Origin: Chloroflexota bacterium
GTDB lineage: Bacteria; Chloroflexota; Ktedonobacteria; Ktedonobacterales; Ktedonobacteraceae
Assembly (NCBI GenBank): GCA_005879655.1
Contig: VBJK01000142.1
Location: 3,399-23,693, forward strand
Reading direction: 5' to 3'
DNA length: 20,295 bases
The position numbers were made by a program, and so were the translations under genes. Shown here in pieces: positions 15,821 to 20,295 of the stretch (the stretch's first letter is position 1; each line of letters begins with the position of its first letter). The notes beneath the pieces are model-generated. The model had not been told where the DNA came from, did no database searches, and saw only the letters and a list, made by a program, of their open reading frames with translations.

Positions 15821-16157
15821 ATGAATGAACAGAACGGTGGTGAATACCCCGGTGAGCAACAGTTTTATCATAGTGGGGATAAAGTTAAGCCCCCTATTTC
15901 CTCATCACCTAGCAAGCGTCTCTTACTAATCATTAGCGCTGTAGCAAGTGTGTTACTCATCGTCGTGATTATCCTGGTTGGGGTAATAAATCATCTGTTG
16001 ACAACATCAGGCTCCACAACTGAGACACCATCCGGGTCAGGTCAACACCAATCTTGTGCTTGAACAACATTTTACGTCTGCTAACGACCCTGGCCAGGTT
16101 GGTGTAGAGTGTGATCAGTCATGTGAAATTCTTGAGTTTGTGGTGGTAGCTCAGTAG
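15821..16157 (+). pseudogene. Small membrane protein, apparently frameshifted
   Basis: ATG 15821 has an excellent AAGGAG six bases upstream. The frame gives a Gly/Ser/Lys-rich N-terminus, one strong membrane segment (about 33-59, LLLIISAVASVLLIVVIILV) and a Ser/Thr linker, then ends at TGA 16061-16063 after 80 residues. From 16035 the next frame continues as GQVNTNLVLEQHFTSANDPG … FVVVAQ to TAG 16155-16157, sequence that looks more protein-like than the in-frame tail. Removing one G of the GGG run at 16034-16036 gives a smooth 111-residue protein. So it is either frameshifted, subject to slippage, or a sequencing error; otherwise the 80-residue product is real. A terminator follows. Family not recognised; a single-pass anchor with a short outer domain. 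Confidence 0.55.
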
Positions 16158-16225
16158 GCTTCATGAGGAGTGATGAAGTGTTTGGACTCTTCTCTCGCTC
16201 GCTTTGACTCATTAGATAACATGTA

Positions 16226-16260
16226 GCAAAGAGGATTATGTGAATGATGATCCTCTTTGC
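16226..16260 (+). terminator. Terminator after the small membrane protein
   Basis: GCAAAGAGGAT (16226-16236) pairs perfectly with ATCCTCTTTGC (16250-16260) around a 13-nt loop. TCTTTC follows, a short T-rich tail on the + strand. Confidence 0.65.
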
Positions 16261-16345
16261 TCTTTCAGTTGTAAAACCACATTTACATTGTTCAGCGATC
16301 AAAATTCTGGTAAATATGCATATCATCATCTTTCACATCTCCCAC

Positions 16346-16382
16346 AAATACACTGTACATCTGCATTCGTTTCTGCTAAAAT
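16346..16382 (+). promoter_or_regulatory. Promoter module C (no intact gene behind it)
   Basis: This block begins AAATACACTGTA and ends TTTCTGCTAAAAT, with an extended −10 TGCTAAAAT at 16374-16382 and then AACCAAGCAG, as in module A. The expected gene is missing: about 110 bases on, the sequence runs into the CCCGAACA repeats and mobile-element scraps. This suggests the third unit was lost or replaced by insertion. Confidence 0.5.
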
Positions 16383-16493
16383 AACCAAGCAGAGGTAATA
16401 CTCACTATTCTTGCAAGAAAACCAGGACAAATATCTACTAAACCATATTGTAATCCAGGCTTTACATTCAAGGGATGGTAGATTGCATGGATT

Positions 16494-16544
16494 CCCGAAC
16501 ACTTTTTGTACGCAACCCCGAACACTTGTATGAAACCCCGAACA
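16494..16544. repeat. Three direct CCCGAACA repeats, possible transposon-end sites
   Basis: CCCGAACA occurs at 16494, 16517 and 16537, with spacings of 23 and 20 bases. The first two extend to CCCGAACACTT. Read on the − strand they are TGTTCGGG. Repeats of about 20 bp with a TG…CA edge are what Tn7-like, Mu-like or IS21-type transposase binding sites look like. The neighbouring mobile scraps fit. The element they belong to is not identified. Confidence 0.5.
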
Positions 16545-16682
16545 GAAGAGATTGTACGTAGAGTAATCTATGAGAAAATACGCTAGAACCCGATAATCCG
16601 CACAAGTAACGAGGACAAGATGCCGCTGAACAGATGAGGAAGGCCGCCCAATGGCCTTTCACCAGTGCTTTTGCTCGGTCTG

Positions 16683-16691
16683 TGGTATACT
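16683..16691 (+). promoter_or_regulatory. Extended −10 promoter
   Basis: TGGTATACT (TGn + TATACT), 46 bases upstream of the ATG at 16737, whose ribosome site is GAGGAG. No −35 seen. Confidence 0.4.
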
Positions 16692-16736
16692 AAAAAAACC
16701 AGGAGAGGCTGACTTTGGTTTGTTGAGGAGATGCAT

Positions 16737-16964
16737 ATGGAAACAGAGCAATCTGCACCAACAACACGTAGCGGAACGCCAGGTCTGGATGTCTTTAAGA
16801 TTGCCGGGCGATCTATCTCCGGGTTTGTGCCAAGCTGGAAAACAGGAGATCCTCTAAAGCTACGGCAACCCTTCACGACTCAGCTTGAAGAACGTCTTGC
16901 TCTTTATCGAGTTAGTGAGAGTGCCGTTGTAAGGGTCAGATCTGTCATCTGTCGTGCTCTGTAG
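16737..16964 (+). pseudogene. N-terminal fragment of an unidentified, possibly transposon-related protein
   Basis: ATG 16737 has GAGGAG six bases upstream and an extended −10 promoter in front, so it looks like the true 5' end of a gene. The 75 residues read METEQSAPTTRSGTPG, then DVFKIAGRSISGFVPSWKTG and LRQPFTTQLEERLALY. After about residue 60 the sequence turns into an unlikely tail (VVRVRSVICRAL) and stops. The 'PFTTQLEERLALY' segment faintly recalls the start of TnsA-type endonucleases (F-x-S-x-L-E-x-x), which would fit the repeats upstream, but this is a weak resemblance. It probably lost its remainder by deletion. Confidence 0.4.
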
Positions 16965-17057
16965 TACCTTTCTGCCATTCCGTTTACAACAGTCGTATCG
17001 TGCTCTAGAATGAGACAGGAATTGTGGTGAATATGTGGTGATTAGGAGGAGAAGCAT

Positions 17058-17185
17058 TTGCCCCCAGCAGTCTCTCAAGAGCAACCTTTCTCAAGGCTTT
17101 CGCAAATCCGCCGCGTTACGCTGGATGGGGCACCTTTCAACAGATGTGTACGTACAAGGCAGCATGGGCCAGTCGTACCGTTGTG
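17058..17185 (+). pseudogene. Possible start of another truncated mobile-element gene
   Basis: A strong AGGAGG (17044-17049) is followed eight bases later by TTG 17058. The frame reads MPPAVSQEQPFSRLSQIRRV and ends with TGA at about 17183-17185, overlapping the TnpB fragment in another frame. The ribosome site suggests a real gene start whose body was replaced when the TnpB sequence landed. I do not recognise the protein. Confidence 0.25.
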
Positions 17186-17398
17186 AAAGTTGATGCCAAA
17201 TATACCAGTCAAGTGTGCTCAGGATGTGGTACTATCCGTAAAAAGGAACTCTCTGAGAGGTGGCATTCGTGCGAGTGTGGGTGTGAACTGGATCGTGATA
17301 CCAATGCAGCAGTCAATATTCTTGCACGCTATAAAAACACGAATGGGGCAGGAAGTGTCCCACAGTCAGCAATGGCCGTAGAAGCCCCTTGTCTTTAG
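17114..17398 (+). pseudogene. tnpB: C-terminal fragment of a TnpB (IS200/IS605-type) nuclease
   Basis: About 94 residues match the end of TnpB: YAGWGTFQQMCTYKAAWASR, then VVKVDAKYTSQVCSGCG and WHSCECGCELDRDTNAAVNI. The CSGCG … CECG cysteines form the TnpB zinc ribbon, and the Asp of DRDTNAA is the last RuvC-type active-site acid. The N-terminal ~300 residues (wedge, REC and most of the RuvC fold) are absent and the upstream sequence belongs to something else, so it cannot be active. Stop TAG 17396-17398. No TnpA partner is seen and no right-end hairpin was recognised downstream. Confidence 0.85.
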
Positions 17399-17450
17399 AA
17401 TGGAGTACTTCATGTGATAGGCATACAGACAGAAGGCAATATAGCTTTAA

Positions 17451-18815
17451 ATGCAAGATATTCAACGAGAAGATAAAAAATACACTAGTATCCAAGCGAT
17501 CATAGAAACAGTGCTAATCCTCGCTGGCTTGCTGGCATTGCTCTTTCTAGTACCACATGGCATCTATGGTGACGGTGAGAAGCGTTTTCTCGCCCTCTCT
17601 GAGCTGCTAGCACAAAGAAAGATACCGGACTCTGAATATTCAATGGTTGGACCACTCTTCTCTGCACCGCTCTGGTATCTAGGGAAAAGGTTCTGGACAG
17701 CAATGGCGATGTGTTCGCAGTACAACTGGCTCATTTTTGCCATTGGCTTAGGTCTTACCTACCTTTTGCTGAAAGACCGTATGGATCGTACTCTACTACG
17801 CAAATTCCTGCTCATTCTGACGACTGCCTCTATGTTCTGCATGCATGTTACGGCATATTACGGAGAAGTGTTTAGTGCGCTTTGCGTAGGTATCGGTGTA
17901 TTAGCTCTGCTATCACGTCGCGCCTCATGCGCTGGCTGGATTGCTATCATTCTGGGCGTTGTAAACACCCCTGCTAGCCTAGCAGGATTGATTTGTCTGG
18001 TGAGCAAACAGCTACTGAATAGCAAACGTTTGCGCTACATCCTGCTGATAGTAGCAGCAGTAGCACTGATTATGCTCGAAGCATGGATTCGTCGTGGTAG
18101 TCCCTTTACTACAGGATATGCAAACGATCATGGTTTCCGTACTGTTATGCCCTACTCCGGTCTGGCTGGCTTTGCTTACCCATTCTTCTTCGGGTTAATC
18201 TCCATTTTGTTCTCTTTTGGCAAAGGGCTTTTCTTCTATGCGCCAGGACTGCTTTTGCCTGTAAGAAAAACGTTGCTGAAAAGCCAAGAAGAGGAAAATT
18301 TAGTACTCTATCGAGCCTATCTTTTGTGGATCTTTTTCCTCGCAGGCTTAGTGCTCATCTACTCGCGCTGGTGGTCATGGTACGGCGGACTCTTCTGGGG
18401 ACCTCGTTTCTTCCTGATTGCATCTATCCCCGCATCATTTGCTCTAGCCGTCCGTGTGCATGACAAGAAGAACAGCTCGCTGTTGCTCAATCTCTTCACA
18501 CTTCTTGTGCTCAACCTCTCCTTTTGGGTTGGCCTGAATGGTGCCGTCTATAACGACGTATCAACTGCTATCCACGTCTGCACGGATAATCAATATCAAC
18601 TTGAAATTCTTTGCCACTACACACCTGAGTTTAGTGCATTGTGGTTTCCCTTTGTAGTACATCCAGCACTTGATCAGCAACGTGCCCTCTATCTCATCTA
18701 CTGGATACTAGCCTTTGCGTACTTGCTGGTACCATTACTTATTCATATTGTGAAACAACTAGCCGAAATAACGAAAAATGCAAGATATACATATTTCAGA
18801 GCCTGGCACTTCTAA
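17451..18815 (+). CDS. Multi-pass membrane protein, probable GT-C-type glycosyltransferase
   Basis: The 454-aa protein has about ten hydrophobic segments, beginning at residues 15-36. The first outer loop holds an acidic motif, GIYGDGEKRFLAL (Asp41, Glu43), placed like the catalytic loop of lipid-phosphate-sugar-dependent GT-C enzymes. A later RWWSWYGGLFWGPRFFLIAS stretch is typical of bacterial members of that superfamily. Such enzymes move sugars from polyprenyl-phosphate carriers to glycans or proteins outside the membrane. Substrate unknown. ATG 17451 opens with MQDI; the nearest ribosome-like AAGG is 14 bases upstream, so the start is only moderately sure. It overlaps the next gene by 38 bp. 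The truncated acyltransferase behind it suggests a surface-glycan modification locus. Confidence 0.7.
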   Translation: MQDIQREDKKYTSIQAIIETVLILAGLLALLFLVPHGIYGDGEKRFLALSELLAQRKIPDSEYSMVGPLFSAPLWYLGKRFWTAMAMCSQYNWLIFAIGLGLTYLLLKDRMDRTLLRKFLLILTTASMFCMHVTAYYGEVFSALCVGIGVLALLSRRASCAGWIAIILGVVNTPASLAGLICLVSKQLLNSKRLRYILLIVAAVALIMLEAWIRRGSPFTTGYANDHGFRTVMPYSGLAGFAYPFFFGLISILFSFGKGLFFYAPGLLLPVRKTLLKSQEEENLVLYRAYLLWIFFLAGLVLIYSRWWSWYGGLFWGPRFFLIASIPASFALAVRVHDKKNSSLLLNLFTLLVLNLSFWVGLNGAVYNDVSTAIHVCTDNQYQLEILCHYTPEFSALWFPFVVHPALDQQRALYLIYWILAFAYLLVPLLIHIVKQLAEITKNARYTYFRAWHF

Positions 18816-19125
18816 CCGCGACGAGCGACCTCGTCAGCAAGCTTCTCTAAGCAGCAAGTGGGCCGATTATAGTCAAAAAGTGACGGCTTCTTTAGAGATA
18901 AAGACGCCAAGAGGTCACCTTCTTGTGCTTGATGGAGTGCGAGCTGTGGCTTGCCTGGCAGTGCTACTACATCATATTGTTTATCACGTCGTTTTACCTC
19001 AGCATTGGTCTGGCCTCTGGAAACCTTCAGGACCAATGCAAGGGGTACTCGCTGCTCTGCTAAGTTTTGCAGGATCAGGAGTAATTCTCTTTTTGACGCC
19101 ATGCCGCATTGTGTGTAAAGACTAG
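18778..19125 (+). pseudogene. Truncated acyltransferase-3 family membrane protein
   Basis: The 115 residues begin MQDIHISEPGTSNRDERPRQ. They reach the characteristic first membrane helix of OafA-type O-acyltransferases, GHLLVLDGVRAVACLAVLLH with its active-site-associated His, and then LLSFAGSGVILFL. There the family continues 'F-V-L-S-G-[FY]'; here it breaks off into TPCRIVCKD and stops. Intact members have about 350-400 residues and ten helices, so roughly 70% is missing. Such enzymes acetylate or succinylate surface glycans. It overlaps the GT-C-like gene and starts with the same 13 bases (AAATGCAAGATAT) as that gene. Confidence 0.75.
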
Positions 19126-19325
19126 AATGAGATAACTCAGCAATGAAGGCTCAATCTCAGAGATGATGAAAAGACTTTTTTTGATAGCATGGAAGAAGAA
19201 GAGGAAAACAGAGAGAGCATGAGATAGGCATAAAAGAGAGGAAAGAGCAAAAAAACAAAAAATCCCCTCTTAACCAGCATGGTAAGCTGGTTATTTCGAC
19301 CCGCTCAGTTCTCAGTATTGATCAG
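19126..19325. other. Intergenic region, purine-rich, with a weak hairpin
   Basis: No gene is seen. Around 19189-19265 the + strand is strikingly rich in A and G. A stem TAACCAGC (19271-19278) with GCTGGTTA (19286-19293) and a 7-nt loop, followed by TTTCG, could be a weak terminator or the edge of the transposase remnant to its right. Confidence 0.4.
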
Positions 19326-19647
19326 TTAGAAAACCGGAATTCTGGGCAGCCGGCTATCTTGCTGAGTTTCCCAAACAATGGTCAAGCAACTGGTTTCTGA
19401 GGTATTTGCATCAATCTGGTTGGTGCGCCGTCGTTGGCGTTGCTGGAAACAGAGAACCGACTGCTGCCAGAAGCCCATCATGCCCATCGGTAATGATCAG
19501 ATCGACTTGTGTTGCTCCACGGTTACGCATATCCTGTAAAAGGCAAGACCACCCCTCTTTGTCTTCTTCTGCACAAGCAAGTCTCGCAAGAACTTCTTTG
19601 TTTCCCTCCATATCTACTCCCAGCGCTGTCAAAATGATGAGGTACCG
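19326..19647 (-). pseudogene. Mutator/IS256-type transposase remnant with internal deletion
   Basis: Two pieces of one transposase lie on the − strand in different frames. The first (19647→about 19440) reads YLIILTALGVDMEGNKEVL … VDLIITDGHDGLLAAVGSLF, matching the DDE-core region with the second acidic residue in TDGHDG. After FPATP the frame shifts and jumps to RRTNQIDANTSETSC and a RIPVF ending at 19326. This resembles the C-terminal 'R-R-T … S-C-L-T … Q-D' end of the family. The middle (QRC…H region and third catalytic Glu) is gone, and the N-terminal half is absent behind a stop at 19650. It is inactive. Confidence 0.75.
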
Positions 19648-19830
19648 CTAAGATTCGTGTAAAAATGTGCAATAAGACGTTTGTTCTAAAAGTGTCGCTG
19701 GACGTATTGGTTTACTTCGCGGATATTCACCCGTCAAATTTTTCTGTGACGAGTTTTTCTGGCTCATTTTGAGGTTTGCCCTTCCACAATTGTTTGTATT
19801 AGCGTTATAAGAGCATATTTGCTGTGAGCA
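19648..19830. other. Gene-free stretch
   Basis: I see no gene, terminal inverted repeat or clear promoter here. The sequence is A+T-rich, with stops in all frames. Confidence 0.4.
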
Positions 19831-19874
19831 CTCGTAACAGAAAGGTCATTGTGTTACGACCTTTCTGGTACGAG
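19831..19874. terminator. Long stem-loop, probable terminator of the − strand gene
   Basis: A 17-position stem with a single mismatch: CTCGTAACAGAAAGGTC (19831-19847) with GACCTTTCTGGTACGAG (19858-19874) and a 10-nt loop. It lies 10 bases past the stop of the gene ending at 19885. On the + strand TTTCCTTT follows, so it could work in both directions. Confidence 0.65.
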
Positions 19875-19884
19875 TTTCCTTTGA

Positions 19885-20295
19885 TTAATTGCCGTACGTC
19901 ACAACCATTGGTGGAGGAGTCAGCGAAAGGACCTCTTGTGGGGTCATCACGCTTGTCTTCGCTTCAATTTTGTAGAACAATTTAAAGCCTCCGTACTGAA
20001 AATTCTTGTACTGCTGCATATCCTGCTGAACAAACTTGGCATACTCTTGGATTTTATCTGCGTGATCCCCAGGATAACCGCCGACACCATCTGTATGGAT
20101 TACGACATCCACACGCGGGTCACGGATGATATTCCGTTTATCTGCTATCTCCGCCTGTCCTGGATCCAATGGGTTCGCTAGCGTGTCTCCATCTGGACGG
20201 TATTGGTGAATAATCAAGATCTTGCGTGGGACATGATATTGCATGGGGATGTTGGTAAGAGCACTGATGATTGGGTTGAGGTCTGATGCACGAAC
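19885..20295 (-). CDS. C-terminal part of an unidentified protein (runs off the window)
   Basis: 136 residues are visible. The frame is open to the window edge (VRASDLNPIISALTNIPMQY), so the ATG at 20244 is probably internal. Recognisable blocks are VPRKILIIHQYRPDGDT, VDVVIHTDGVGGYPGDHADK and FQYGGFKLFYKIE, ending SLTPPPMVVTYGN at TAA 19885-19887. The alternation of short hydrophobic strands ending in Asp/His/Thr with helices suggests the last strands of an alpha/beta barrel, such as a hydrolase. I cannot name the family. A strong terminator follows the stop. Confidence 0.65.
   Translation of the reverse strand, partial: VRASDLNPIISALTNIPMQYHVPRKILIIHQYRPDGDTLANPLDPGQAEIADKRNIIRDPRVDVVIHTDGVGGYPGDHADKIQEYAKFVQQDMQQYKNFQYGGFKLFYKIEAKTSVMTPQEVLSLTPPPMVVTYGN

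Larger units (their letters stand above)
16383..16736. other. Gene-free stretch with repeats and a promoter
   Basis: It holds the leader of module C, a 24-codon open frame from ATG 16487 (starts MDSRTLFVRN) that runs through the CCCGAACA repeats, a small AAGGCC/GGCCTT hairpin (16640-16658), and the extended −10 described separately. I see no supported gene. The repeats fall in three different frames of the short open frame, so they are a DNA signal rather than a protein repeat. Confidence 0.4.

Noticed and set aside
16081..16329. 82-residue − strand frame
   Set aside because: It runs antisense across the membrane-protein tail and its terminator hairpin. Explained as a shadow.
16494..16544. 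The three CCCGAACA repeats as a CRISPR array
   Set aside because: The conserved unit is only 8-11 bases with irregular 20-23-base spacing, and no cas genes are nearby.
19411..19651. 81-residue + strand frame over the transposase remnant
   Set aside because: The opposite strand carries clear transposase motifs, so this frame is a shadow.

Overview
The window looks like a piece of a large, moderately G+C, repeat-rich bacterial chromosome. The mix of genes (a TIR–WD40 protein, membrane-anchored proteins with Pro/Thr linkers, purine and diamine catabolism, and many broken insertion sequences) resembles soil Chloroflexota of the Ktedonobacteria type. That assignment is an inference from gene content; there is no rRNA or other marker gene here.

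Layout. Positions 1-268 hold the broken 3' end of a + strand gene. A stem-loop separates it from a − strand gene for a membrane-anchored LysM-like protein (341-1372). A perfect 44-bp inverted repeat (1466-1560) follows. Next is a − strand purine-catabolism operon, in transcription order: adenine deaminase (7128→5458), the FAD subunit of a molybdenum hydroxylase (5406→4435), and a fused [2Fe-2S]/molybdopterin subunit (4430→1569). Together these could take adenine to hypoxanthine and on to xanthine or urate. A small + strand membrane protein (7404-7595) and a − strand protein with a C-terminal winged-helix-like segment (7656-8576) converge on a shared terminator.

From 13305 down to 8930 is a − strand diamine operon: putrescine aminotransferase (patA-like), a saccharopine/lysine-dehydrogenase-like oxidoreductase, and a patD-like gamma-aminobutyraldehyde dehydrogenase. 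The last gene is broken by a small frame-changing deletion. Two copies of one ~74-bp palindromic element sit in the two intergenic gaps of this operon.

From about 13.8 kb the window is accessory DNA on the + strand. It has a 536-aa TIR–seven-blade WD40 protein (candidate NADase-type defence or cell-death effector), a small membrane protein whose frame seems broken, and three related promoter modules (around 13.84, 15.70 and 16.37 kb) spaced along the region. After the third module come three CCCGAACA repeats and scraps of mobile genes: a short fragment faintly like a TnsA N-terminus and a TnpB C-terminal fragment. Then there is an intact GT-C-like membrane protein (17451-18815), a truncated acyltransferase-3, an internally deleted Mutator/IS256-type transposase remnant, a terminator, and the 3' part of an unidentified − strand gene that leaves the window.

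The most interesting signals are the TIR–WD40 locus with its repeated promoter/leader modules, the pair of operon-internal palindromes, and the 44-bp perfect hairpin directly behind the xanthine-dehydrogenase-like gene.
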